From NCBI GenBank assembly GCA_018716305.1, contig DVKB01000004.1, positions 1 to 64,000 on the forward strand: a DNA stretch of 64,000 bases, written 5' to 3'. Shown in pieces: positions 9,638 to 17,641 of this stretch. The DNA comes from Candidatus Scatomonas merdigallinarum. GTDB lineage: Bacteria > Bacillota > Clostridia > Lachnospirales > Lachnospiraceae. Position numbers and translations under genes: made by a program. A model generated the notes under the pieces. The model had not been told where the DNA came from. It worked only from the letters and a program-made list of their open reading frames with translations, and did no database searches. Position 1 is the first letter of the stretch; each line of letters opens with the position of its first letter.

Positions 9638-9663
9638 TCCGCAAAAGATACAGCTGTGCGAAC

Positions 9664-9697
9664 CGGCGCCTGCCCTGGCAGGCGCCGTCCTGTTTTT
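9664..9697. terminator. Bidirectional terminator between galE and luxS
   Basis: CGGCGCCTGCC pairs perfectly with GGCAGGCGCCG around a 2-base loop (9664-9687), followed by TCCTGTTTTT. It ends the galE transcript, and it probably also ends the convergent luxS transcript. Confidence 0.85.
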
Positions 9698-10175
9698 AGC
9701 AGGGATACACCAGCCGGTCCGGGGTGATATGCAGCAGCACCTGATCCAGATACCGTCCGGCCAGATAGTGGGCCATGTTCAGATTCATATCCAGATAATT
9801 GCCGCAGTCTTTGGCGGAAGCTCCGGGAATTTCGCCCTGATAATCCCGGATGAACTCGTAGGTGCGGGTCACCAGAGGCAGAATCTCTTCGGAGGTATAG
9901 TCGCCTGCTATCAGAAGATAAAATCCGGTGCGGCAGCCCATGGGGCCGAAGTAGACGATTTTTTCTCCGAACTCCGGGTCGTTTCGAAGATAAGTGGCCC
10001 CCAGGTGCTCTATGGCGTGCATCTCCGCAGTGTTCATTACCGGTTCTTCGTTGGGAGAGGTCATGCGCAGGTCAAAGGTGGTGACCGTTTCGGCGCCGAT
10101 GCGGTCCTTGCGGGATACGTACACGCCGGGCTGCAGTTTTATGTGGTCAATCGTAAAGCTGGCGATTTTTTCCAT
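9696..10175 (-). CDS. luxS: S-ribosylhomocysteine lyase LuxS
   Basis: LuxS splits S-ribosylhomocysteine into homocysteine and DPD, the precursor of autoinducer-2, as part of the activated methyl cycle. The 159-aa protein is of usual length. The metal ligands are visible: the two histidines of H-A-I-E-H-L-G-A and the cysteine of G-P-M-G-C-R-T-G-F-Y. The N-terminal motif SFTIDHIKLQPG is also typical. AGGAGG precedes the ATG on the minus strand. The gene is monocistronic between its own promoter (10248-10276) and the shared terminator with galE. Confidence 0.97.
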   Translation of the reverse strand: MEKIASFTIDHIKLQPGVYVSRKDRIGAETVTTFDLRMTSPNEEPVMNTAEMHAIEHLGATYLRNDPEFGEKIVYFGPMGCRTGFYLLIAGDYTSEEILPLVTRTYEFIRDYQGEIPGASAKDCGNYLDMNLNMAHYLAGRYLDQVLLHITPDRLVYPC

Positions 10176-10247
10176 GGAAATCCTCCTGTATATGCATTGA
10201 TTTTTTCAGTGACTTTGACAGCTTTGGACAACTGCCGGAACGTTTTC

Positions 10248-10276
10248 ATTTTATACAGTTTTTTCTGTAAAGTCAA
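10248..10276 (-). promoter_or_regulatory. Promoter of luxS
   Basis: On the minus strand, TTGACT (10276-10271), a 17-bp spacer and TAAAAT (10253-10248). The spacer contains a short dyad (ACAG...CTGT). The leader to the luxS ATG is about 65 bases. Confidence 0.75.
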
Positions 10277-10298
10277 TGGTTCCGGGCCGGGCCGCGGT

Positions 10299-10327
10299 TT
10301 GACTTTCCGGGGCTGAGATGCTAAACT
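10299..10327 (+). promoter_or_regulatory. Promoter of the UPF0303 gene
   Basis: TTGACT (10299-10304), 17-bp spacer, TAAACT (10322-10327). It is divergent from the luxS promoter; the two -35 boxes are 22 bp apart, so a shared regulator is possible. Confidence 0.65.
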
Positions 10328-10365
10328 GATAATGCCAATACCAGAATGAGCAGGAAGGTGAGAGT

Positions 10366-10860
10366 ATGACGATTGAGGAATTGTTAAAAGTGCTGGAGAT
10401 GCAGGAAGAGATCCTTCAGTTCTCCCATTTTACCCATGGGGACGCCTGGGAACTGGGCAATATTATTGTTATGGAAGCCCGGAGGCGCAATACCCCTGTG
10501 GTTTTAAAGATCCGCCTGAACAGCGGACAGACGGTATATCAGTTCGCCTTTGACGGGATCACCCCCTATACGGACGCTCTGGCGGACCGGAAGCTGAATG
10601 TGGTGACCCATATGGAAACCAGCAGCCTTCATCTCCACATGCTGCTGCGGCAGAATCAGGAAACCCTGGGAGATATGGGGCTGGATTCCCGGATTTATGC
10701 CGACTGCGGCGGCGGATTCCCTATCCGTGTGGAGGATGTGGGGGTAGTGGGCGCCATTGCGGCCGCGGGGGCCAACCATGTGGCAGATCACGATCTGCTG
10801 GTAAAATGTATCAGCAAATATCTCCACATTGATGAAGTGCCAAGGATCCGGGCAGTGTGA
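10366..10860 (+). CDS. UPF0303 / HbpS-like family protein
   Basis: A 164-aa cytoplasmic protein of the UPF0303 (YBR137W-like, formerly DUF336 'haem-degrading') family. Family features seen are the central LKIRLNSGQTVYQFAFDG strand region, a middle block with MLLRQNQETLGDMGLDSR, and the glycine/alanine-rich C-terminal GAIAAAGANHVADHDLL. The biochemical role of bacterial members is not settled: relatives bind haem or cobalamin or act in small-molecule metabolism. AAGGTGAGAG precedes the ATG. It is convergent with the pseudouridine synthase, with six bases between stop codons, and has its own promoter. Confidence 0.85.
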   Translation: MTIEELLKVLEMQEEILQFSHFTHGDAWELGNIIVMEARRRNTPVVLKIRLNSGQTVYQFAFDGITPYTDALADRKLNVVTHMETSSLHLHMLLRQNQETLGDMGLDSRIYADCGGGFPIRVEDVGVVGAIAAAGANHVADHDLLVKCISKYLHIDEVPRIRAV

Positions 10861-10866
10861 AACGTT

Positions 10867-11754
10867 TCAGGCCCGGTTCAGCCAGGCCTGCATATCAAGG
10901 GGAAGCGGTGCGGTAAAACGTATCGCTTTTTCTGTAATAGGGTGGGTAAATTCCAGGGCAAAGGAGTGAAGAGCCTGGCGGGCCATGGGAAAGGCGCTGT
11001 CCGGATGATACAGGCTGTCTCCCAGCAGCGGATGGCCGATGGAAGCCATGTGCACCCGGATCTGGTGGGTGCGGCCGGTTTCCAGATGCAGTTCAATGTA
11101 GGAAAATCCTTCTCCCCAGGCAAGGGTTCGGTAGTGAGTCACCGCCGGGGCGCCGTGTTCCGGGTCAATCTGACGCTGGATGATGGAGCCGGGTTTCCGC
11201 CCGATAGGGGCGCGGATAGTGCCGAAGGCATCTGTCTGTCCTTCAGCCAGAGCCCGGTAGGTCCGGGAGATTTTCCGCTTTGCCATGTTCCCCGACAGCA
11301 GAGAGGCGCTTAAGGGGTGCAGGGCCGCGATCAGCAGGCCGCTGGTATCCCGGTTCAGCCGGTTGACGCAGTGGAACACAAAGGGTTCTCCCTTCTGCTG
11401 AAAATACCAGGCCAGTCCGTTGGCCAGCGTCCCCTGAGGATGTCCGGGGGAGGGATGAACCGGAATGCCGGGAGGCTTATTGACCACCAGCAGGTCTTCG
11501 TCTTCGTAGACCAGGGAAAAATTTACCGGAGCGGCTTCCACGGCTCCCTGCCGGGGAGGCGGAAACACCGCGGTGAGCCGGTCGCCCGGCCGGAGGATAT
11601 AGTTGGCAAAGACCGGCGTTTCATTGACAAGAATGCGTCCGCCGTCCTTCAGCCAGGTCATTATATGCCGGGAAAAGCCCCGCTGCCGAAGATACATGCC
11701 GGCAGAAATACCCGCCGATGCGGGATCAATCATATACTCTGTTTTTTTTCTCAT
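10867..11754 (-). CDS. RluA-family 23S rRNA/tRNA pseudouridine synthase
   Basis: The enzyme isomerises uridines in structured RNA. The 295-aa product has an N-terminal S4-like RNA-binding part (RILVNETPVFANYILRPGD) and the catalytic domain with N-R-L-N-R-D-T-S-G-L, whose aspartate is the nucleophile, plus the H-Q-I-R-V-H-M motif. It is RluD/YjbO-like; the exact target uridine cannot be read from sequence. The ATG at 11754 is chosen because the only good promoter (TTGACA/TAAGAT, 11762-11790) would start transcription about there, making the mRNA leaderless. A TTG at 11820 would lie upstream of that start. A downstream ATG (11733) is possible but lacks a ribosome site. Confidence 0.92.
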   Translation of the reverse strand: MRKKTEYMIDPASAGISAGMYLRQRGFSRHIMTWLKDGGRILVNETPVFANYILRPGDRLTAVFPPPRQGAVEAAPVNFSLVYEDEDLLVVNKPPGIPVHPSPGHPQGTLANGLAWYFQQKGEPFVFHCVNRLNRDTSGLLIAALHPLSASLLSGNMAKRKISRTYRALAEGQTDAFGTIRAPIGRKPGSIIQRQIDPEHGAPAVTHYRTLAWGEGFSYIELHLETGRTHQIRVHMASIGHPLLGDSLYHPDSAFPMARQALHSFALEFTHPITEKAIRFTAPLPLDMQAWLNRA

Positions 11755-11761
11755 AAAGTCA

Positions 11762-11790
11762 ATCTTAGTGAAAAAGGAAGAATATGTCAA
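11762..11790 (-). promoter_or_regulatory. Promoter giving a probably leaderless pseudouridine synthase mRNA
   Basis: On the minus strand, TTGACA (11790-11785), 17-bp spacer, TAAGAT (11767-11762). Only 7 bases separate the -10 box from the ATG at 11754, and no Shine-Dalgarno sequence is present. Confidence 0.7.
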
Positions 11791-11828
11791 TGTATAATTT
11801 CCGGAAGGAAAGAATCGCAATTAACACA

Positions 11829-11857
11829 TTGTCGGCACTGGCTTTTCGTGCTATACT
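11829..11857 (+). promoter_or_regulatory. Promoter of the lactonase-family gene
   Basis: TTGTCG (11829-11834), 17-bp spacer, TATACT (11852-11857). The spacer carries an interrupted GCAC...GTGC dyad. Confidence 0.6.
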
Positions 11858-11932
11858 TATCACAAAGCGCGGCGCTGAGGCGCTCACGTATTGTTGAAAA
11901 GATTACTTCAGAAAGGAAAGAGATTTCGGATT

Positions 11933-12982
11933 ATGGCGGATAAGTATGTAGCGTATGTGGGGACTTACACGCATGGAAGCAGTATCGGAATTCATTTGTA
12001 CGATCTGGATGTGGAGGAGGGAACCCTCACTGAACGCAAAGTGGTAAAGGTTAACAATTCTTCTCATATCTGCCGTTCCCTGAACGGAAAATATCTGTAT
12101 TCCATTGCCGATGAAGGCGTGGAGGTGTTTAAGGTGGAGCCGGACGGCGACCTGACTCCTATTAATAAAGTAGGGATTGACGGCATGAGAGGCTGCTATC
12201 TGTCTGTGGACCAGACAGGCAAATACCTGTTCGTAGGCGGATACCACGACGGAAAAGTGACTGTGGTACATACCCACAGAGACGGACGCCTGGGAAGCGT
12301 TATGGACGGCGTGTTCCACAAGGGGCTGGGCAGCGTGGCGGAGCGGAACTTCCGGCCTCATGTCAACTGTGTGGTGCCCACCCCGGAAAATAAATTTATC
12401 TGCGCGGTGGACAATGGCATCGATCAGGTGAAGATCTACCGGATCACCCCCCACAACAAGCTGTCTCTGGTGGATATCCTCCGGTGCGCCAGAGAGTCCG
12501 GGCCCAGGCTGCTGCTCTTCAGCAGGGACGGACGTTTTGCCTACCTGCTGTACGAGCTTTCCAACACGGTGGACGTGTTTGCCTACAGCTGCGGCAAGAC
12601 ACCGGTATTTGAAAAACTCCAGACGGTCAGCACTACCTCGGACAATGTGGACCAGAAGCACGACGCTGCTTCCGGCATGTGCTTCTCACCGGACGGAAAC
12701 TATCTGTTTACCTCCACTGCGGGAGACAACACGGTGGCCATGTTCCGCATAGACCGGGAGACCGGCATGCTCACAAAGGAGTTCGCGCTTCCCATCAGCG
12801 GCGAATATCCCAAGGATATCGCCATGTTCCCGGATGGAAAGCATATCGCGGTGGTCAACCATGAGTCCAACTCTATTACAACCTTCACCGTGGATTATGA
12901 GAAAAAGATACTGGTCATGAAGGGAAAACCCATGAAAGTGGAAACCCCCAACTGTATTCTGATTACCAGAGAAGGAGTATAA
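11933..12982 (+). CDS. Lactonase family beta-propeller protein (6-phosphogluconolactonase-like, YkgB/Pgl type)
   Basis: A 349-aa seven-bladed beta-propeller protein related to cytoplasmic 6-phosphogluconolactonase of the pentose phosphate route. Blade-type repeats recur, for example YLYSIADEGVEVFKV, YLFVGGYHDGKVTV, YLFTSTAGDNTVAMFRI and HIAVVNHESNSITTF. The N-terminal Y-V-G-T-Y-T-H is the family hallmark. The ATG at 11933 is preferred over one 42 bases upstream because AAGGAAAGAG lies at the right distance. There are no partner genes of the pentose phosphate pathway nearby, so the physiological sugar lactone is uncertain. It has its own promoter and ends at a shared hairpin. Confidence 0.85.
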   Translation: MADKYVAYVGTYTHGSSIGIHLYDLDVEEGTLTERKVVKVNNSSHICRSLNGKYLYSIADEGVEVFKVEPDGDLTPINKVGIDGMRGCYLSVDQTGKYLFVGGYHDGKVTVVHTHRDGRLGSVMDGVFHKGLGSVAERNFRPHVNCVVPTPENKFICAVDNGIDQVKIYRITPHNKLSLVDILRCARESGPRLLLFSRDGRFAYLLYELSNTVDVFAYSCGKTPVFEKLQTVSTTSDNVDQKHDAASGMCFSPDGNYLFTSTAGDNTVAMFRIDRETGMLTKEFALPISGEYPKDIAMFPDGKHIAVVNHESNSITTFTVDYEKKILVMKGKPMKVETPNCILITREGV

Positions 12983-13029
12983 CGGCAGTCCGAAAGGAGA
13001 TCGGGAAGATTTCGGGACTGCGGAAAAAA

Positions 13030-13077
13030 CAGGCTGCCACAGGCTCCGGCAAAATGCCGGGGAACCATGGCAGCCTG
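13030..13077. terminator. Hairpin terminator between convergent genes
   Basis: CAGGCTGCCA (13030-13039) pairs with TGGCAGCCTG (13068-13077), with an inner CCGGC/GCCGG hairpin. It lies between the lactonase gene and the minus-strand small coiled-coil gene and can end both. Confidence 0.7.
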
Positions 13078-13115
13078 TATGATTTGGATTCAGAAAAGAG
13101 TCCGCGGCCAAAGCT

Positions 13116-13343
13116 TCATCGGTTTTCGATGATGTCCGCCAGTTCCTCCATGCTGATATGCTTATCCTCCATCAGCTGCTGGAGCTGCTCCAGCTTCAGC
13201 TGGGAAATCTGTTCCGCAATCTCGTCCTCTTCATCGGAAAGTTTATTTATCTCATCGGCAAGAGAAAGCTTTTTGTTCTCCAGAGCTTCGTACTTTTTTG
13301 TAAGGGCTTCTATCTGCTTTGTAAAATTTTTGGGTCTGGCCAT
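13116..13343 (-). CDS. Small coiled-coil protein, function unknown
   Basis: A 75-aa, highly charged, almost entirely helical protein with heptad-like leucine spacing (EALTKKYEALENKKLSLADE and following). It starts M-A-R-P-K-N-F and ends in a short acidic helix. CAGGAGGTG precedes the ATG at 13343 by 5 bases, so this start is chosen over an ATG further upstream that lies inside the promoter. No catalytic motif, signal or membrane segment is seen. I do not recognise the family; a structural or adaptor role is possible. It is monocistronic with a clear promoter. Confidence 0.75.
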   Translation of the reverse strand: MARPKNFTKQIEALTKKYEALENKKLSLADEINKLSDEEDEIAEQISQLKLEQLQQLMEDKHISMEELADIIENR

Positions 13344-13367
13344 GTGGCACCTCCTGTGTTTTTTTTG

Positions 13368-13397
13368 ATTATAGCATGTTTCCTCCTGCTTTGTCAC
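13368..13397 (-). promoter_or_regulatory. Promoter of the small coiled-coil gene
   Basis: On the minus strand, GTGACA (13397-13392), 18-bp spacer, perfect TATAAT (13373-13368). Confidence 0.65.
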
Positions 13398-13432
13398 GGG
13401 TAAGCAGGGAAAAAACGGGAAATTCCACAGAT

Positions 13433-14074
13433 CTATTTTCCGCGGCAGTCAAACAGGGCCGGCAGATCCCGGGGACTGAGGATCACATGGTCCGGATGCT
13501 CTGCCCGGCCAAAGCCGTAGGAGGCAAAGATAAAAGCCGTGCCCGCCGCTTTGGCGGAGCGCTCGTCCAGGGCAGTATCGCCTACATAGACTCCGTGTTT
13601 CAGACCGAAGCGCTCGGAAAGAATGCGGATATTGTCTGCTTTGGGCAGGCCCGTATCTCCCGGACAGAGGTGCCCGGAAAAGAAGGGGCCAAGACCGGTA
13701 GCTTCCAGAAAAAGTTCAATATAGCCGCTCTGACAGTTGCTGACAATAAAAAGCGGAAAACGCCGGGCAAGGGTTTGGATTGTTTCCGGAACTCCCTCGT
13801 AGGGAGCGGGCGGATGGCTTCGCAGAACCTCTTCCTCCGCCCGGTAGCATTTTTCCAGAAGCTCTTCCTGGCGGGCGGGCGAGCATCCTTGAAACAGAAT
13901 CTCCCCGATCTCCTTTAATAATTTTCCGAAGAGTTTCTTCAGATCGTCTCCGGTAATACGGAGGCCGCACAGGTCTGCTTCCCCGGCAAACAGCTGGTTC
14001 CAGCGGGCGGCGATTACCTCTGTAGAATCCCACAGAGTGCCGTCTATATCAAAAATAATACCGTCTGCAGTCAT
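13433..14074 (-). CDS. HAD-family hydrolase (phosphoglycolate-phosphatase-like)
   Basis: A 213-aa haloacid dehalogenase superfamily phosphatase. Motif I is F-D-I-D-G-T-L-W-D with the nucleophile aspartate, motif II is I-V-S-N-C-Q, motif III lysine is in G-L-P-K-A-D-N, and motif IV is G-D-T-A-L-D-E. A helical cap lies between motifs I and II, as in subclass IA (Gph, PGMB). The substrate is not predictable; tryptophan after the DIDGTL motif is unusual for phosphoglycolate phosphatase. GGAGAA precedes the ATG. It runs opposite to mutY with about 145 bp between starts. Confidence 0.88.
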   Translation of the reverse strand: MTADGIIFDIDGTLWDSTEVIAARWNQLFAGEADLCGLRITGDDLKKLFGKLLKEIGEILFQGCSPARQEELLEKCYRAEEEVLRSHPPAPYEGVPETIQTLARRFPLFIVSNCQSGYIELFLEATGLGPFFSGHLCPGDTGLPKADNIRILSERFGLKHGVYVGDTALDERSAKAAGTAFIFASYGFGRAEHPDHVILSPRDLPALFDCRGK

Positions 14075-14219
14075 GATTTTTCTCCTTTTCTGTTCTTCAG
14101 AATATCATAGAACAGCAGCCCAGGCCAGAAAAATCGTAAAATTTATATATTTATTTTGCTTTTTTCATGATTTTATGGCATGATAAAAAGGAATGCTGAC
14201 TGAGAATGCAGGTGACAGA

Positions 14220-15305
14220 ATGCAGGAAGAAATTGTCAGCCCTCTGCTGGGCTGGTATCAGGAAAATAAAAGGGAACTTCCCTGGAGAAAAGACAGAAAC
14301 CCGTATTTTATCTGGGTGTCGGAGATTATGCTTCAGCAGACCCGGGTGGAGGCGGTAAAGCCGTACTTCCGCCGGTTTGTACAGGAACTGCCGGATGTGC
14401 CGGCGCTGGCCGCCTGTCCGGAGGAGCGCCTGCTGAAACTCTGGGAAGGACTGGGATATTACAACCGGGTCCGCAATATGCAGAAGGCGGCGGTGACGGT
14501 AACGGAGCGGTACGGCGGGATTCTGCCGGCGGATGACCGGGCTCTTCGGGAGCTTCCCGGTATCGGAAGCTATACGGCGGGGGCCATTGCCTCCATTGCC
14601 TACGGGATTCCGGTGCCGGCAGTGGACGGAAACGTGCTGCGGATTTTTTCCAGGCTCCAGGCGGACGGACGGGATATGCAGAAGCAGTCGGTCCGCAGAA
14701 GCGTCGAGGAGGAACTGCTGAGGATTCTGCCAGCCCACGCGCCGGGGGATTTTAATCAGGCGCTGATGGATCTGGGAGCTTCGGTCTGCCTCCCGGGGGG
14801 AGCGCCCCGCTGCGGGGAATGCCCGCTTTCCGGACTCTGCCGCGCCCATCGGGAAGGCAGAGAGGTGCGGTATCCCGTCAAAAGAGAGAAAAAATCCAGG
14901 CGGATTGAGGAGCGGACGGTTCTGCTGATTCAGGACGGGGATCGGATCGCTCTGAGAAAGCGGCCTCCCCGGGGACTTTTGGCGGGGCTTTATGAATTCC
15001 CCAATCTTCCCGGATTTCTGAGAGAAGAAGAGGCCCTGGAACAGGTGAGGGGCTTTGGCCTGACGCCGCTGCATATCCGGAAGCTGGAAAAAGCAAAACA
15101 TATTTTTTCCCATGTGGAGTGGCATATGTCCGGCTACGGGGTCCGGGTAGCGTCTCTGGATTCCTCCTGCGGAGGAGATCTGATGCTGGTTCCTGTAGAG
15201 AAGATCCGGACCGGCTATCCGGTTCCTTCCGCTTTTGAAGCTTATGCAAATTATATAAATCTTCGCCTGGGGGCGGAGAAAAAATTACCGAGGATGGAAA
15301 AATGA
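14220..15305 (+). CDS. mutY: A/G-specific adenine DNA glycosylase MutY
   Basis: MutY removes adenine mispaired with 8-oxoguanine. The 361-aa protein has the catalytic Glu in W-V-S-E-I-M-L-Q-Q-T, the helix-hairpin-helix G-G-D equivalent LPGIGSYTAGAIASIAYG with V-D-G-N-V-L-R (catalytic Asp), and a four-cysteine iron-sulfur loop C-X7-C-X2-C-X5-C near residues 190-208. The first cysteine interval is one residue longer than in E. coli MutY. The C-terminal NUDIX-like domain begins around 230. The ATG at 14220 follows CAGGTG at good spacing; an ATG 27 bases upstream is less well placed. Its stop overlaps the glycosyltransferase start (ATGA). Confidence 0.94.
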   Translation: MQEEIVSPLLGWYQENKRELPWRKDRNPYFIWVSEIMLQQTRVEAVKPYFRRFVQELPDVPALAACPEERLLKLWEGLGYYNRVRNMQKAAVTVTERYGGILPADDRALRELPGIGSYTAGAIASIAYGIPVPAVDGNVLRIFSRLQADGRDMQKQSVRRSVEEELLRILPAHAPGDFNQALMDLGASVCLPGGAPRCGECPLSGLCRAHREGREVRYPVKREKKSRRIEERTVLLIQDGDRIALRKRPPRGLLAGLYEFPNLPGFLREEEALEQVRGFGLTPLHIRKLEKAKHIFSHVEWHMSGYGVRVASLDSSCGGDLMLVPVEKIRTGYPVPSAFEAYANYINLRLGAEKKLPRMEK

Positions 15306-16321
15306 AATTATTATCAGTTGCAGTGCCCTGCTATAATTCGGAAGCCTATATGAGAAAGTGCATCGATTCCCTGCTGGTGGGGGGAGAGGATGTGGAAATC
15401 CTCCTTGTGGATGACGGGTCCACCAAAGACGCGACTCCCGGGATCGCGGATGAATACGAGGAAAAGTATCCGGGGATCGTCAAAGCGATCCACCAGGAAA
15501 ACAAAGGCCACGGCGGCGCGGTGAATACAGGTCTGGCAAATGCCACAGGCCTTTACTTTAAGGTGGTGGACAGTGACGACTGGGTGAACGCGGAAGCTTA
15601 CCGGGAAATCCTTAAAACCCTGGACGAAATTACCAGGGGACCGCAGAATGTGGATGTACTGTTTTCCAACTACGTCTATGAAAAAGAAGGGGCAGCCAAA
15701 AAGAGAGTCATGCGCTACACGAAATCCTTCCCCGTGGGACGGATTTTCGGCTGGGAGGATATGAAGCGGCTGGGCCCCAGCCATTATGTGCTGATGCATT
15801 CCCTGATCTTCCGCACGGAACTGTTGAAGGAGTGCGGGCTGAAGCTGCCGGAGCATACATTTTATGTGGATAATCTGTTCGCGTTTATCCCCTTTCCTTC
15901 GGTAAAGACGATGTATTATCTGGATGTGAATTTTTACCGCTATTACATTGGCAGGGCGGATCAGTCCGTCAATGAAAAGGTCATGATCAGCCGTCTGGAC
16001 CAGCAGCTGCGGGTCAATAATCAGATGATTGAGTTTATGGGAGAACAGAAGGGCTTAAAGCCAAACCAGAGAGAATTCATGATTCATTCCCTGGCGATCA
16101 TCATGACAGTGTCCTCCATTATGCTGATCCGTTCCGGCACGGAGGAAAGCCTGGAGAAAAAGCGGGAACTGTGGACCCGGCTGAAAAAGAAGGATCTGGG
16201 AGTGTTCCTGAGAATCCGGTGGGGCTTCACAGGTTCTGTTATGAATCTTCCCGGAAAAAGCGGGCGTAAATTGTCTGTTTACGGATATAAACTTTGTCAG
16301 AAAATATATGGATTTAACTGA
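15302..16321 (+). CDS. Family 2 glycosyltransferase
   Basis: A 339-aa GT-A-fold glycosyltransferase. The N-terminal half has S-V-A-V-P-C-Y-N, V-D-D-G-S-T (nucleotide binding), G-H-G-G-A-V-N-T-G and V-D-S-D-D-W (the DxD metal site). The C-terminal third is helical without a clear membrane segment, so the enzyme is probably peripheral. Acceptor and donor sugars are unknown. It is translationally coupled to mutY through a 4-bp overlap, an odd pairing of repair and envelope genes, and is followed 42 bp later by the dehydrogenase-like gene. Confidence 0.9.
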   Translation: MKLLSVAVPCYNSEAYMRKCIDSLLVGGEDVEILLVDDGSTKDATPGIADEYEEKYPGIVKAIHQENKGHGGAVNTGLANATGLYFKVVDSDDWVNAEAYREILKTLDEITRGPQNVDVLFSNYVYEKEGAAKKRVMRYTKSFPVGRIFGWEDMKRLGPSHYVLMHSLIFRTELLKECGLKLPEHTFYVDNLFAFIPFPSVKTMYYLDVNFYRYYIGRADQSVNEKVMISRLDQQLRVNNQMIEFMGEQKGLKPNQREFMIHSLAIIMTVSSIMLIRSGTEESLEKKRELWTRLKKKDLGVFLRIRWGFTGSVMNLPGKSGRKLSVYGYKLCQKIYGFN

Positions 16322-16363
16322 ACTGGCTGAATTTTGAAGTATCAGGAGGAGAGAAAAAAACAT

Positions 16364-17638
16364 ATGGAAGTTGATTTAGGTCAGTTGCGTATGCCCTGCA
16401 CCTGCGGCAGGGCGCACAATATAACTGTAAAGGGAGTATGGATCGAGGAGGGAGCGGCCCGGAGGCTTTATGAGATGCTGACGGAGGGCGACCTGCGGGA
16501 ATTCACTGCCCCTGTCATTGTCTGGGATGAGAACACCAGCGAGGCTGTGGAGGAGCGCATGGAAGATGTGGCGGAGATCTGCCAGGAGATCTGCCTTTCC
16601 GGAAAAGATCTGCGGGCGGACGACCGGAGTGTGGAGATTCTGGAGGAAACTCTGCCCGATGAGACAGACCTGATTCTGGCTGTAGGCGGAGGCACCATCC
16701 ACGATCTGAGCCGCTATGTGGCCTATGAGCGGAGAATTCCGTTTATCTCCGTGCCCACGGCGGCCACCATGGACGGATTCACGTCCACGGATTCGGTGCT
16801 TTTCTGGAAGGGAGAGAAAAAGCGCTTCCAGGCGGAAGGTCCCCTGTATGTGTTTGCGGATACCAGCATTTTTTCCGAGGCTCCCTATCGGCTTACGGCT
16901 TCCGGGATATCTCAGGTGCTGGGCAGATATATTTGTCTGGCGGACTGGAGGATTTCCCATCTGGTTACCAGAGAGTATCTCTGTGAAGAAATCTGCGGGA
17001 TGGAATACAGAGCGGTCAAGGATGTGGTGAAACGGCTGGATGATATCCGGGAAAAAGACGAAGACGCCTGTGAACGGCTGATGTATGCCCTGCTGCTTAC
17101 GGGGCTGGCGACCCAGATGACAGGGAGCCTGCGCCCTGCTGCCTGCGCGGAGCATCAGATGGCCTGGCTCTGGGATCTGGAAGTGATTAACGGTTCCACC
17201 GACGCCCTGTACGGAGAAAAAATCGGCGCGGCTGCTTTGATACTGGAAGAATACTATTCCCGCTTCCGGGAGGCCATTGAGGACGGGCGGTGCCGCGTAA
17301 TCCCCTATGAGAAGATCGACCCTGCCTATTTCAGAGAAAAATTCGGCCTCAAAGGGCTCTATGAGACAATACTTCGGGAAAATACCCCGGATCCCCTGCT
17401 GGAGGTGGAGGAGCAGAAACTTTGCCGGGTACTGCCGGAGATCGCGGAGATTTTGGAGGACATTCCCTCCGGCGAAAAACTGAAAGATATGATGGAGGAG
17501 GGCGGCTGCCGCCAGACTATCGGTCAGGTTTCGCTTTCCGGCCAGATGGTGCGGGAGGCTCTGGAGCTGGCTCCCTATATCCAGAGAAGCCTGAGTTTTC
17601 TGCGCCTCTCAAAAATGCTGAAAATTTCGGAGGAATAA
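16364..17638 (+). CDS. sn-glycerol-1-phosphate dehydrogenase-like protein (AraM/EgsA family)
   Basis: A 424-aa member of the iron-type alcohol dehydrogenase superfamily closest in pattern to AraM of Bacillus. The NAD(P)-binding glycine motif is V-G-G-G-T-I-H-D-L-S-R-Y, followed by V-P-T-A-A-T-M-D-G-F-T-S. Metal-ligand histidine is in A-C-A-E-H-Q-M-A-W-L-W-D. Family enzymes reduce dihydroxyacetone phosphate to glycerol-1-phosphate. The start at 16364 follows AGGAGGAGAG; an in-frame ATG 30 bases upstream is rejected because it precedes that site. ispF begins 3 bp after the stop, which links it to isoprenoid supply. The C-terminal helical extension is longer than in AraM, so substrate specificity is uncertain. 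Confidence 0.8.
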   Translation: MEVDLGQLRMPCTCGRAHNITVKGVWIEEGAARRLYEMLTEGDLREFTAPVIVWDENTSEAVEERMEDVAEICQEICLSGKDLRADDRSVEILEETLPDETDLILAVGGGTIHDLSRYVAYERRIPFISVPTAATMDGFTSTDSVLFWKGEKKRFQAEGPLYVFADTSIFSEAPYRLTASGISQVLGRYICLADWRISHLVTREYLCEEICGMEYRAVKDVVKRLDDIREKDEDACERLMYALLLTGLATQMTGSLRPAACAEHQMAWLWDLEVINGSTDALYGEKIGAAALILEEYYSRFREAIEDGRCRVIPYEKIDPAYFREKFGLKGLYETILRENTPDPLLEVEEQKLCRVLPEIAEILEDIPSGEKLKDMMEEGGCRQTIGQVSLSGQMVREALELAPYIQRSLSFLRLSKMLKISEE

Positions 17639-17641
17639 ACC

